Positions 54,709 to 63,265 of a DNA stretch of 64,000 bases are shown here, piece by piece. The DNA comes from Rhizobium sp. L51/94 (GTDB lineage Bacteria; Pseudomonadota; Alphaproteobacteria; Rhizobiales; Rhizobiaceae), in contig NZ_CP072144.1 in the NCBI RefSeq assembly GCF_019355555.1, forward strand, positions 1 to 64,000, written 5' to 3'. The notes under the pieces were generated by a model. It was not told where the DNA came from and did no database searches. It saw only the letters and a list, made by a program, of their open reading frames with translations. Positions within the stretch are counted from its first letter, which is position 1, and each line of letters opens with the position of its first letter. The position numbers and the translations under genes were made by a program.

Positions 54709-55704
54709 TCAGAAGACTTTCGAGAACTGGTCGATGTTGGACGCGTTGTAGACGAAGGGATCGGACATGGCGGCTTCGCCCTTGTCGTCGACCTTGATCT
54801 TGCCCATGCGGCCGGCCGGGATTTCGCTGCCTGGCGCACCCTTGGTCTCACCCTTCACGAGGCGGTAGGCGATCTGTGTGGCCGAATAGCCAAGGTCGAT
54901 CGGATTCCAGATGGCGAATTCCTTGGTTGCGCCGGACTTGATGGCGCCGGCCATTTCGGAGGGCAGTCCGAGACCGGTGACATAGACCTGGCCGATCTTG
55001 CCGGCATCCTTGACAGCCTGCGAGGCGGCGAGAACACCCACGGTGGTCGGCGCAACGATGACCTTGACTTCAGGATGCGAGGTCAGGATGCCCTGCGCTT
55101 CGCGGTAGCTCTTGTCCGACAGATCGTCGCCGTAGACGGTCGTGACGAGGGTCATGCCCGGAAAGTCCTTCATCTGCTTCTTCATCTCGGCAATCCAGAT
55201 GTTCTGGTTGGTCGAGGTGGTCGTGGCAGACAGGATGGCGAAGTCACCCTTGCCGCCGTCGAGATGATCCTTGACCAGCGTCAGGCACATCTTGCCGATC
55301 AACTCGTTGGACGACGGGTTGAGCTGCAGGATACGGCCGGCCTTTGCGACGCCGGAATCGAACGAGATCACCTTGATGCCGCGCTGGGCCGCCTTCTTCA
55401 GGGCCGGTACGACAGCATCGGGATCGTTGGCCGAGATGGCGATGGCATCGACGCCCTGGGCGATCAGCGAATTGATGACTTCGATCTGGCCTTCGGCCGT
55501 CGTCGTGGTCGGGCCAGTATAGATGACCTCGACGCCGCCGAGTTCCTTGGCTGCTTCCTGAGCGCCCTTGTTGGCCGCTTCAAAGAAGCCGTTGCCGAGC
55601 GATTTGACCACGAGGCCGATCTTGATGTCTTTGGCGTTTGCCGTGCCGGACATCAAGGCTGCGACCAGCGCAACGCCGATCGCCAGTTTCTTCACAATAT
55701 GCAT
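54709..55704 (-). CDS. rhaS: Rhamnose-binding periplasmic protein
   Basis: A 331-residue CUT2 binding protein with signal peptide ending at TANA, near residue 24, and a type I periplasmic-binding fold (KIGLVVKSLGNGFFEAANKG, VEVIYTGPTTTTAEGQ, AISANDPDAVVPAL, VTGLGLPSEMAGAI). It delivers L-rhamnose to RhaTPQ. It follows rhaR by 49 bases. Confidence 0.93.
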   Translation of the reverse strand: MHIVKKLAIGVALVAALMSGTANAKDIKIGLVVKSLGNGFFEAANKGAQEAAKELGGVEVIYTGPTTTTAEGQIEVINSLIAQGVDAIAISANDPDAVVPALKKAAQRGIKVISFDSGVAKAGRILQLNPSSNELIGKMCLTLVKDHLDGGKGDFAILSATTTSTNQNIWIAEMKKQMKDFPGMTLVTTVYGDDLSDKSYREAQGILTSHPEVKVIVAPTTVGVLAASQAVKDAGKIGQVYVTGLGLPSEMAGAIKSGATKEFAIWNPIDLGYSATQIAYRLVKGETKGAPGSEIPAGRMGKIKVDDKGEAAMSDPFVYNASNIDQFSKVF

Positions 55705-55753
55705 GTCTCTTCCTCCCGAGTTGATTGGTCTGCGTCACGCCACGCCGGTTCGA

Positions 55754-56569
55754 TTATGCGACCGACGAGGAATCCTCCCTGCCCGACTGCGATGCCGCGA
55801 CGCTCGCAATCACGAGCCCCACGCCTGCGTCTTCGATCATTCTGACGGACTCCTCCGAGATTCCGTCGTCGGTGATAACGGTCGTCACCCGGTCGAGCGG
55901 GCACAAGATCAGGCTCGACCGGCGATGGAACTTGCTGGAATCGACCATGACAATCAGTTCGTCCGCCTGATGCATAAGCTTTTGTTCGCTCTGGATGATC
56001 AGCGCATCGGCCTCCATGATCCCCAGCGGGCCAACGCCCTGGGCACCGATGAACATCCGGCGGGCATAGAAATTGCGCGTCGTGTCGTTGTCGAAGGGCG
56101 AAAGGATCAGGCTCTGCTCGCGGTAGATCGCGCCGCCCGGGACCGTCACCGAATTTTTCGAATGCTTGACCAGATGCTCGGCGATGGCAAAGGAATTGGT
56201 CATCACCTGCAGTCGATGGGCGGCCATGAAATGCACCATCTGGAACGTCGTCGTACCGCCGTTGATGATGATCGCATCGCCGGGGTCGCAGAGCTCGACA
56301 GCCTGGCGGGCAATTGCGCGCTTCTTGTCGATATTGACGGATTCGGACACACGGAATGGACGGCCAGCGAGATTGCCCAGCTGCGGCGGATGCACGGCCT
56401 CTGCACCGCCACGGACGCGGCGAATCTTGCCCTGTACGTGCAGGGCAGCAATATCACGGCGGATCGTCGCCTCGGAAGCCTCGGTCAATTCGGCAATATC
56501 CTGAATTGTGACGACCGACTTTTCCTGGACTGCGCTGATGATGATGCGATGGCGTTCGCGTTCGTGCAT
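55754..56569 (-). CDS. rhaR: DeoR-family repressor of rhamnose genes
   Basis: A 271-residue DeoR-type regulator with N-terminal HTH (TIQDIAELTEASEATIRRDI, AALHVQGKIRRVRGGAE) and C-terminal sugar-phosphate sensing domain (IIINGGTTTFQMVHFM, IGAQGVGPLGIMEADALI, DSSKFHRRS). ATG 56569 has AGGAGG upstream; further upstream in-frame sequence holds the promoter. It heads the rhaRSTPQUK operon and is divergent from rhaD. It probably represses both, released by a rhamnose catabolite. Confidence 0.92.
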   Translation of the reverse strand: MHERERHRIIISAVQEKSVVTIQDIAELTEASEATIRRDIAALHVQGKIRRVRGGAEAVHPPQLGNLAGRPFRVSESVNIDKKRAIARQAVELCDPGDAIIINGGTTTFQMVHFMAAHRLQVMTNSFAIAEHLVKHSKNSVTVPGGAIYREQSLILSPFDNDTTRNFYARRMFIGAQGVGPLGIMEADALIIQSEQKLMHQADELIVMVDSSKFHRRSSLILCPLDRVTTVITDDGISEESVRMIEDAGVGLVIASVAASQSGREDSSSVA

Positions 56570-56587
56570 CGTCCCCTCCTGGCGCCG

Positions 56588-56706
56588 TTTATTTCTTAAC
56601 GGTGACAATGTGTCAATCAGAAACGATCATAAAATTTCATATTGCGCCGCAGCATAACCGAATATGATCGTTTTCGATTGACAAAGAGAGTTTCAGTGAG
56701 CGATAC
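56588..56706. promoter_or_regulatory. rhaR/rhaD divergent promoters and RhaR operators
   Basis: Two long inverted copies of the same sequence lie in the divergent gap: TGTCAATCAGAAACGATCAT (56611-56630, plus) and TGTCAATCGAAAACGATCAT (56683-56664, minus). They differ at two bases. Each supplies the -35 TTGACA of an outward promoter. For rhaR the -35 is 56616-56611 and the -10 AATAAA is 56593-56588; for rhaD the -35 is 56678-56683 and the -10 CGATAC is 56701-56706, both with 17-base spacing. A repressor bound to both copies would block both promoters. Confidence 0.65.
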
Positions 56707-56767
56707 CCTCGCAACAATGGGCGGCAAATTACGATCAGAACGCCCGGATACGACATGGGAGGAAGAC

Positions 56768-58861
56768 ATGGCTGATATCAGGCTTCTCGATAATCGTTGG
56801 GACGATAATTACGCTGCCGGGCTGGATGAGCCGGGCAAGCTGCTCTACCGCTCCAACCTGCTCGGTGCCGACAAGCGCATCACCAATTACGGTGGCGGCA
56901 ACACGTCAGCCAAGGTGATGGAAACCGATCCGCTCACCGGTGAGAAGGTCAAGGTGCTCTGGGTCAAGGGTTCCGGAGGCGATGTCGGCACGATCAAGCT
57001 CGATGGTTTCGCCACTCTCTACCAGGACAAGCTCGACGCCCTGAAGGGCCTCTACAAGGGTCTCCATGACGAGGACCGCATGGTTGGCTTCCTGCCCCAT
57101 TGCACTTTCAATCTCAACAGCCGCGCCGCCTCGATCGACACGCCGCTGCATGGCTTCGTGCCTTTTACCCATGTCGACCACATGCACCCAGACGCCATTA
57201 TCGCCATTGCGGCCTCCAAAAGCTCGAAGGAACTGACGCAACAGATCTTTGGTGACGACATCGGCTGGCTGCCTTGGCGCCGGCCGGGCTTCCAACTCGG
57301 CCTCGACCTCAGTGCCTTCGTCAAGGACCATCCGAATTCCAAAGGTGTCGTGCTCGAAAGCCACGGCCTCTTCACCTGGGCTGATGACGCCAAGGCCTGC
57401 TATGAGCTGACGCTCGACATCATCAACAAGGCAATCGTCTGGTTTGCAGCAGAGACCGAAGGAAAGACGATTTTCGGCGGCGCGGTGACGACGAGCCTGC
57501 CGGCAAGCGACCGCCGCGCCATCGCTGCCAAACTGATGCCGGAAATTCGCGGCCGCATCGGCAAGGCAGAGCGCAAGCTCGGCCATTTCGATGACCAGGA
57601 TGCCGTGCTCGAATTCGTCAACTCCAGGCATCTGGCACCCTTGGGTGCGCTGGGCACGTCGTGCCCCGACCATTTCCTGCGCACCAAGATCAAGCCGCTC
57701 ATCGTCGACTTCGATCCTTCCATGCCTGACGTCGATGCGGTCATTGCCGGTCTCGACAAGGCACTGGAAGACTACCGCGCCGATTACGCCAGCTACTACG
57801 AGAGCTGCAAGCATCCGAATTCCCCAGCCATGCGCGACGCCAATCCGGTGATTTTCCTCATCCCCGGCGTCGGCATGCTGTCTTTTGCCCGCGACAAGGC
57901 GACCGCCCGCATTGCCAGCGAATTTTACGTCAACGCGATCAACGTCATGCGCGGCGCATCGACGGTCTCCGAGTATCAGGGCCTGCCGGCGCAGGAAGCA
58001 TTCGACATCGAATACTGGTTGCTAGAGGAGGCCAAGCTGCAGCGCATGCCGAAGCCGAAGAGCCTTGCCGGCCGTGTCGCCTTCGTCACCGGCGGTGCTG
58101 GCGGCATCGGACGCGCCACAGCCTCGCGGCTGATAGCAGAGGGCGCATGCGTCGTGCTCGCCGACATCGACGAAGCGGCGCTTGAAGCAACAAAGGCTGA
58201 TTTCGCAAAACAGTTCGGCGCCGATACGGTGCGCGGCGTCAGGCTCGATGTCACCAAGGAAGAGGGGGTCATTTCCACCTTCGCCGACGCCTGTGTCGAA
58301 TTTGGCGGCATCGATATTCTCGTCTCGAACGCCGGCATTGCCTCGTCGGCACCGATCGAGACCACCGAGTTGTCGATGTGGAATCGCAACATCGATATTC
58401 TGGCGACCGGCTATTTCCTGGTGTCGCGCGAGGCCTTTCGGCTGTTCCGCAGGCAAAATCTCGGCGGCAATGTCGTATTCGTCGCCTCGAAAAATGGGCT
58501 TGCCTCGTCACCGGGTGCGGCAGCCTATTGCACGGCCAAGGCGGCAGAAATCCACCTTGCCCGCTGCCTGGCGCTAGAGGGTGCAGACGCCGGTATCCGC
58601 GTCAACACCGTCAACCCGGACGCTGTGCTGCGCGGTTCCAAGATCTGGAATGGAGAATGGCGCGAGCAGCGTGCGGCTTCCTCGAAGATAGAGATAGACG
58701 ATCTCGAGGAGCACTACCGCAAGCGCTCGCTGCTAAAGCTCAACGTTTTTCCGGAAGACATCGCCGAGGCAATCTACTTCCTGACGTCGGACGCGTCGGC
58801 CAAGTCGACCGGCAACATCATCAACGTCGACGCAGGCAACGCGCAGGCTTTCACCCGCTGA
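56768..58861 (+). CDS. rhaD: Bifunctional rhamnulose-phosphate aldolase/alcohol dehydrogenase
   Basis: A 697-residue fusion. Residues about 1-420 are a class II (AraD/FucA-like) aldolase with NYGGGNTSAKV, WVKGSGGDVGT and metal-binding histidines in FVPFTHVDHMHPDAI. From about 435 a classical SDR follows (FVTGGAGGIGRA, catalytic YCTAK). It cleaves rhamnulose 1-phosphate to DHAP and L-lactaldehyde and then oxidises or reduces the lactaldehyde. ATG 56768 has GGAGG at five bases. It is the first gene of rhaD-rhaI; its stop lies three bases from the end of the antisense Pmp3 gene. Confidence 0.93.
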   Translation: MADIRLLDNRWDDNYAAGLDEPGKLLYRSNLLGADKRITNYGGGNTSAKVMETDPLTGEKVKVLWVKGSGGDVGTIKLDGFATLYQDKLDALKGLYKGLHDEDRMVGFLPHCTFNLNSRAASIDTPLHGFVPFTHVDHMHPDAIIAIAASKSSKELTQQIFGDDIGWLPWRRPGFQLGLDLSAFVKDHPNSKGVVLESHGLFTWADDAKACYELTLDIINKAIVWFAAETEGKTIFGGAVTTSLPASDRRAIAAKLMPEIRGRIGKAERKLGHFDDQDAVLEFVNSRHLAPLGALGTSCPDHFLRTKIKPLIVDFDPSMPDVDAVIAGLDKALEDYRADYASYYESCKHPNSPAMRDANPVIFLIPGVGMLSFARDKATARIASEFYVNAINVMRGASTVSEYQGLPAQEAFDIEYWLLEEAKLQRMPKPKSLAGRVAFVTGGAGGIGRATASRLIAEGACVVLADIDEAALEATKADFAKQFGADTVRGVRLDVTKEEGVISTFADACVEFGGIDILVSNAGIASSAPIETTELSMWNRNIDILATGYFLVSREAFRLFRRQNLGGNVVFVASKNGLASSPGAAAYCTAKAAEIHLARCLALEGADAGIRVNTVNPDAVLRGSKIWNGEWREQRAASSKIEIDDLEEHYRKRSLLKLNVFPEDIAEAIYFLTSDASAKSTGNIINVDAGNAQAFTR

Positions 58862-58864
58862 GGG

Positions 58865-59038
58865 CTATTTCCGGAGGATCACCCAGAGGGCGTGGATAAT
58901 GCCCGGAAAGTAGCCGCAGAGGGTCAGCAGGATGTTGAGCCAGAATTGCAGGCCGAGACCGACCTGCAGGAAGACGCCAACCGGTGGCAGGAAGATTGCG
59001 AGCAGTATGCGTATGATATCCAAGGTCGCCTCGTTCAT
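58865..59038 (-). CDS. Pmp3/YqaE-family small membrane protein
   Basis: A 57-residue, two-helix membrane peptide (MNEATLDIIRILLAIFLPPV; GLQFWLNILLTLCGYFPGII; ending HALWVILRK). The FLPPVGVFLQVGLG and LCGYFPGIIHALWVI blocks are the UPF0057/Pmp3 signature. Members are induced by cold, salt or osmotic stress and affect membrane potential. It is encoded antisense in the rhaD-rhaI gap, convergent with rhaD (three bases apart) and divergent from rhaI. No clear Shine-Dalgarno precedes ATG 59038. Confidence 0.9.
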   Translation of the reverse strand: MNEATLDIIRILLAIFLPPVGVFLQVGLGLQFWLNILLTLCGYFPGIIHALWVILRK

Positions 59039-59105
59039 GAATTGGGAGTTCGGGCGGTAGAACGCAGGGGGAGCCCTTTTGTTCGCCGCACCAAGGGAGG
59101 ATTTT

Positions 59106-60398
59106 ATGGTTGAGCTGAAGATCGCGCAGGATGTCGTTGCGCAGGAGAACGAAAAACGTGCCAGCGCGCTGGACGCCGACTATCAGGCGCTCGGCGCCAG
59201 CCTCGATCGCCGTGGCATCGACATCGAGGCCGTCACGCAGAAAGTCTCCGAATTTTTCGTCGCCGTGCCGTCCTGGGGCGTCGGCACCGGCGGCACGCGC
59301 TTTGCCCGCTTCCCCGGCACCGGAGAGCCGCGCGGCATCTTCGACAAGCTCGACGACTGCGCGGTCATCAACCAGTTGACCCGCGCAACGCCGGCTGTGT
59401 CGCTGCATATCCCGTGGGACAAAACCGACGTCCGCGATCTGAAGGCCAAGGGCGAAAGCCTGGGACTTTCCTTCGACGCGATGAATTCCAACACCTTCTC
59501 GGACGCGCCCGGCCAGGACCACTCCTACAAATACGGTTCGCTCAGCCATGTCGACGCAGCAACGCGGACGCAGGCAATCGAGCACAACATCGAATGTATC
59601 GAGATCGGCAACGCGCTCGGCTCCAAGGCGCTGACCGTGTGGATCGGCGACGGTTCGAACTTTCCTGGCCAGAGCAATTTCACCAAGGCATTCGAGCGCT
59701 ATCTCTCGTCCATGGCAGAAGTCTACAAGGCGCTGCCGGACGACTGGCGTATCTTTTCCGAGCACAAGATGTACGAGCCGGCCTTCTATTCGACCATCGT
59801 CCAGGACTGGGGCACCAACTACCTGATCGCCCAGACGCTCGGTCCAAAGGCTTTCTGCCTCGTCGATCTCGGCCACCATGCGCCGAATACCAATATCGAG
59901 ATGATCGTCGCGCGGCTGATCCAGTTCGAGAAGCTCGGGGGCTTTCATTTCAACGATTCGAAATACGGCGACGATGACCTCGACGCCGGCTCGATCGATC
60001 CCTACCGGCTGTTCCTGGTATTCAACGAACTGGTCGACGCCGAGCACCGTGGCGTCAAGGGCTTCCACCCGGCGCACATGATCGACCAGTCGCACAACGT
60101 CACCGACCCGATCGAAAGCCTGATCTCCAGCGCCAACGAAATCCGCCGCGCCTATGCCCAGGCATTGCTCGTCGATCGCACTGCGCTATCAGGCTATCAG
60201 GACGCCAACGACGCGCTGATGGCATCCGACACGCTGAAACGCGCCTATCGCGCCGATGTCGAGCCGATCCTGGCCGAGGCCCGCCGCCGGGCTGGCGGCG
60301 CCATCGATCCGGTTGCGACCTATCGGGCCAGCGGATATCGCGCGATGGTCAGCGCCATCCGGCCGGCGTCTACCGGCGGCAGTGGCGGGATCATCTGA
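59106..60398 (+). CDS. rhaI: L-rhamnose isomerase
   Basis: A 430-residue TIM-barrel isomerase of the Pseudomonas stutzeri/rhizobial type rather than the E. coli RhaA type. Metal and substrate residues occur in HIPWDKTDV, MNSNTFSD, WIGDGSNFPGQ, FSEHKMYEPAF, LVDLGHHAPNTNIE and GGFHFNDSKYGDDD. It converts L-rhamnose to L-rhamnulose. ATG 59106 has GGAGG at five bases. The Pmp3 gene lies antisense in its leader, so rhaI is either read through from rhaD or has its own promoter. Confidence 0.94.
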   Translation: MVELKIAQDVVAQENEKRASALDADYQALGASLDRRGIDIEAVTQKVSEFFVAVPSWGVGTGGTRFARFPGTGEPRGIFDKLDDCAVINQLTRATPAVSLHIPWDKTDVRDLKAKGESLGLSFDAMNSNTFSDAPGQDHSYKYGSLSHVDAATRTQAIEHNIECIEIGNALGSKALTVWIGDGSNFPGQSNFTKAFERYLSSMAEVYKALPDDWRIFSEHKMYEPAFYSTIVQDWGTNYLIAQTLGPKAFCLVDLGHHAPNTNIEMIVARLIQFEKLGGFHFNDSKYGDDDLDAGSIDPYRLFLVFNELVDAEHRGVKGFHPAHMIDQSHNVTDPIESLISSANEIRRAYAQALLVDRTALSGYQDANDALMASDTLKRAYRADVEPILAEARRRAGGAIDPVATYRASGYRAMVSAIRPASTGGSGGII

Positions 60399-60627
60399 GA
60401 GCCGTGGAGATACACTTCGCCCGCTGCGATATCCCGGGATAGGCTACCTCCGGATGTGCCGAAAAAATCGCTAAAATGCTCATCTTTTGCGCCTCTGCCG
60501 CCAATTTAATCAAGGAGTTAGTTGGCAAAATATTCACGTTTCGCGCATACTTTCTACCGTCAGTCGGTGCAGTGCGGCAACGGGCAGATGTCCATGCGCC
60601 TGCCAGCGATTGCGGTGGAGCGGGGCA

Positions 60628-62769
60628 TTGGGGAAAACGAAGCAATCGAAAAGTCACGAGCTCGGACCGCACGCGGCATCGTCCGATGACGACTTCCGTT
60701 CGCTGTTTGCCACCCATCCGAGCCCGATGTGGGTCTATGATCCGATCAGCCTGCGGTTCCTGATCGTCAACGAAGCGGCTGTCGAACTTTACGGATACAG
60801 CCCCGCAGAATACCTGCAGATGACGGTACTCGACATTCGCCCGGCCAGCGAGCGCCAGCGGATGATCGAAGCCGTCGCGGGCGGCACTGATATGGAGCGC
60901 GTCAAGCGCTGGCAGCACCTGAAAGCCAATGACGAGGTCTTCGAGGTCGTAACCTACGGTCGCAGCGTCCGCTTCGAGGGTTCGGCAGCTATTCTTGCCG
61001 TCGTCCAGGACAGGACCGAGGTCAACGCCGCCCACCAGCAGGCGAGCGACACGCAGTCCCTGCTGAACAGCATCGTCGAAAACCTGCCCGTGGGGGTCTT
61101 CGTCAAGGACCTGATGGATGAAGGTCGTTACGTGCTCCACAACCAGGCGAGCAGCGATATCGTCGGTCTGTCCTCGGGCGAGATCGTCGGCAAGACAGAC
61201 AAGGAACTGTTTTCGCCGCGCCAGTCCATGCGTTTCAGCGAGCAGGACCAGGTGATCCTCGACGCCGACAAGACATTGACCGTCGAGGAAGAAGTGGAAG
61301 GCTTCGACGGGGAGAAGAGACTGGTGCGGACGTTCAAACGCGCCCTTCCGACCCCGGACGGCGTACGTCCCCGCTATCTTCTCGGCATCACGGAGGACGT
61401 GACCGTCGCGAGGGCGGTCGAGGCGAAGATGGCGCATATCGCCATGCACGACGCTTTGACCGGGCTGCCGAACCGGTCGTTCTTTTCAGACCGCATCCGC
61501 GACCTCGCCGATCAGGCGACGGAAGAAAACCCGATTGCCCTGCTCTATTTCGATATAGATCACTTCAAGCATATCAACGACAGCCTCGGCCATCCCGCCG
61601 GAGATGCGCTTTTGCGCGAGGTTGCGACCCGCCTTCGACGGATCACACGCAGCGACGACCTGATAGCCCGTCTCGGTGGCGATGAATTCGCCGTTGCCCT
61701 GCAGGTTCATGCTGGCGTCGACCGCGCCCGTGAGTTCGCCGACCGGCTGCTCGCATCGCTAGCACAGCCGATCGATCTGGAAGGAATCCAAGAATACATC
61801 AGTTGCAGCATCGGCATTGCCGTCGCGCCCCAGGACGGTGGTGACGCCGAGGTGCTGTTGCGCAACGCCGACCTCGCCCTCTATGCCGCCAAGGCGGCAG
61901 GACGCTCGACCTACAGGTTCTATGAAATTTCGATGCGGCTGGCCGCAAAGCGTCGCCACGATCTCATGGGCGAATTGCGCCAGGCGATCGACCAGCAGCA
62001 ATTCGAATTGCACTATCAGCCGATCGTCTCGCTGCAGGACGACACCCTGGTCGGCTTCGAAGCGCTGCTGCGTTGGCGCCATCCGCAACGCGGCCTCGTT
62101 GCGCCGCAAGAATTCATTCCGGTAGCCGAGGAGACCGGGCTGATCACGACCATCGGCGCCTGGGTCCTTCGGCAAGCCTGCGCTACCGCTGCCAATTGGC
62201 CGGATCAGTTGCGAATTGCGGTCAATCTGTCAGTATGCCAGTTCCGCCATCAGGGCCTTCTGGCAACCATCACGTCCGCGCTCGACGAGACCAATCTCAG
62301 GCCGGATCGCCTTGAGATCGAAATTACAGAATCGGTGTTCATCTCCGACAGCGCCCAGAGCGTTCCCCTGCTACACGAGATGAAGGCTCTCGGTATCCGC
62401 ATAGCAATCGACGACTTTGGCACCGGTTATTCATCGCTCGGTTATCTCCGCGCTTTTCACTTCGACAAGATCAAGCTCGACCGCAGTTTCGTCTCCGGCA
62501 TAGAAACGGACCCCGGCAGCCTGTCGATCATCCGCGCCGTGGTGGGGATCGGTATCGGCTTCTGCGCGACGACGACAGCTGAGGGCATCGAAACCGAAGA
62601 GCAGATGCGAGCGCTGAAGGCCGAGGGGTTTGGGGAAGGGCAGGGCTATCTGATCGGGCACCCCATGGCGCGCGCGGATGCAGAGGCTTTTATCGAGAAC
62701 CGTCGTGCTCGGCAGGATATCGCAAGGCGCAAAGCCGAGCCCGAAAAGCCGAAACGCAAGGTCGCGTGA
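60628..62769 (+). CDS. PAS-PAS-GGDEF-EAL cyclic-di-GMP protein
   Basis: A 713-residue cytosolic protein. Two PAS domains (about residues 25-130 and 145-265) precede a GGDEF domain with intact GGDEF motif at 350-354 and inhibitory I-site RSDD at 341-344. An EAL domain follows with EAL at 478-480, DDFGTGYSSLGYL and KLDRSFV. It could therefore both make and break cyclic-di-GMP, which controls motility and biofilm. The start appears to be TTG 60628, with GGAG seven bases upstream; upstream sequence in frame is not protein-like. The ligand of the PAS domains is unknown. Confidence 0.9.
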   Translation: MGKTKQSKSHELGPHAASSDDDFRSLFATHPSPMWVYDPISLRFLIVNEAAVELYGYSPAEYLQMTVLDIRPASERQRMIEAVAGGTDMERVKRWQHLKANDEVFEVVTYGRSVRFEGSAAILAVVQDRTEVNAAHQQASDTQSLLNSIVENLPVGVFVKDLMDEGRYVLHNQASSDIVGLSSGEIVGKTDKELFSPRQSMRFSEQDQVILDADKTLTVEEEVEGFDGEKRLVRTFKRALPTPDGVRPRYLLGITEDVTVARAVEAKMAHIAMHDALTGLPNRSFFSDRIRDLADQATEENPIALLYFDIDHFKHINDSLGHPAGDALLREVATRLRRITRSDDLIARLGGDEFAVALQVHAGVDRAREFADRLLASLAQPIDLEGIQEYISCSIGIAVAPQDGGDAEVLLRNADLALYAAKAAGRSTYRFYEISMRLAAKRRHDLMGELRQAIDQQQFELHYQPIVSLQDDTLVGFEALLRWRHPQRGLVAPQEFIPVAEETGLITTIGAWVLRQACATAANWPDQLRIAVNLSVCQFRHQGLLATITSALDETNLRPDRLEIEITESVFISDSAQSVPLLHEMKALGIRIAIDDFGTGYSSLGYLRAFHFDKIKLDRSFVSGIETDPGSLSIIRAVVGIGIGFCATTTAEGIETEEQMRALKAEGFGEGQGYLIGHPMARADAEAFIENRRARQDIARRKAEPEKPKRKVA

Positions 62770-62822
62770 CACAGACGATCGCTTTCGTCGGAGACTTCTG
62801 GCCCGACCTGTTCTCCGGAATC

Positions 62823-62847
62823 AAAAAGGGCCGCTTGACGCGGCCCT
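62823..62847 (-). terminator. Terminator of a minus-strand small transcript
   Basis: An eight-bp perfect stem AGGGCCGC/GCGGCCCT (62827-62834/62840-62847). The minus strand continues into five T residues (62827-62823). It therefore ends a minus-strand RNA, and the only candidate there is the tiny ORF at 62907-62981. Confidence 0.7.
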
Positions 62848-62874
62848 CCATGAGCTTTGGTCTGTGAAAGACCT

Positions 62875-62892
62875 GGATTGCAGTGGCAATCC
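62875..62892. repeat. 7-bp hairpin downstream of the tiny ORF
   Basis: GGATTGC (62875-62881)/GCAATCC (62886-62892) with a four-base loop. It lies between the tiny ORF and the terminator and adds structure to the predicted RNA. Confidence 0.5.
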
Positions 62893-62906
62893 TCAGGAAG
62901 GTAGGA

Positions 62907-62981
62907 TCAGAGCGAGGGCTGCCCCGCTTCGTTCCCAACAATTCCCATGTCCATCACGAGTACCGAAATCTCATTAGACAT
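62907..62981 (-). CDS. Possible 24-residue peptide or small RNA
   Basis: ATG 62981 opens a 25-codon frame (MSNEISVLVMDMGIVGNEAG and four more residues) with purine-rich AAGGAAGG about nine bases upstream. It is followed by a hairpin and a strong minus-strand terminator. It is not recognised. The arrangement, a tiny frame with ribosome site and its own terminator, supports a real transcript of about 170-200 nt. Whether the peptide or the RNA matters is open. Confidence 0.4.
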   Translation of the reverse strand: MSNEISVLVMDMGIVGNEAGQPSL

Positions 62982-63199
62982 TGGATCACCTTCCTTTCGT
63001 TGCGTTAATGATGAGATGAAGATAATCGAAAATTTGGGTTATGCAAGACCGGCGCACCGCTTTGTCCGCCAACCGTCGTTCTCGCTATTCGCCGGCACCT
63101 CTTGCAACCGATAATAAACGCCACGAGAACCTTGCCAATCGACGGCACTTTTATATTTCTCAAAGCTGTCCGTCGCCGCCCTTGGAAAGGCGGCACGTC

Positions 63200-63265
63200 A
63201 TGCGAACAGAGAGTATATCGATGCAGGGGATGCCCGTAGACGCCGGAAAAGGCGACCAGCCATGA
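63200..63265 (+). other. Possible upstream ORF coupled to the sensor gene
   Basis: A 21-codon frame starting at ATG 63200 ends in TGA overlapping the ATG of the sensor gene (ATGA at 63262-63265). It could couple translation or be chance; no strong ribosome site is clear. Confidence 0.25.
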
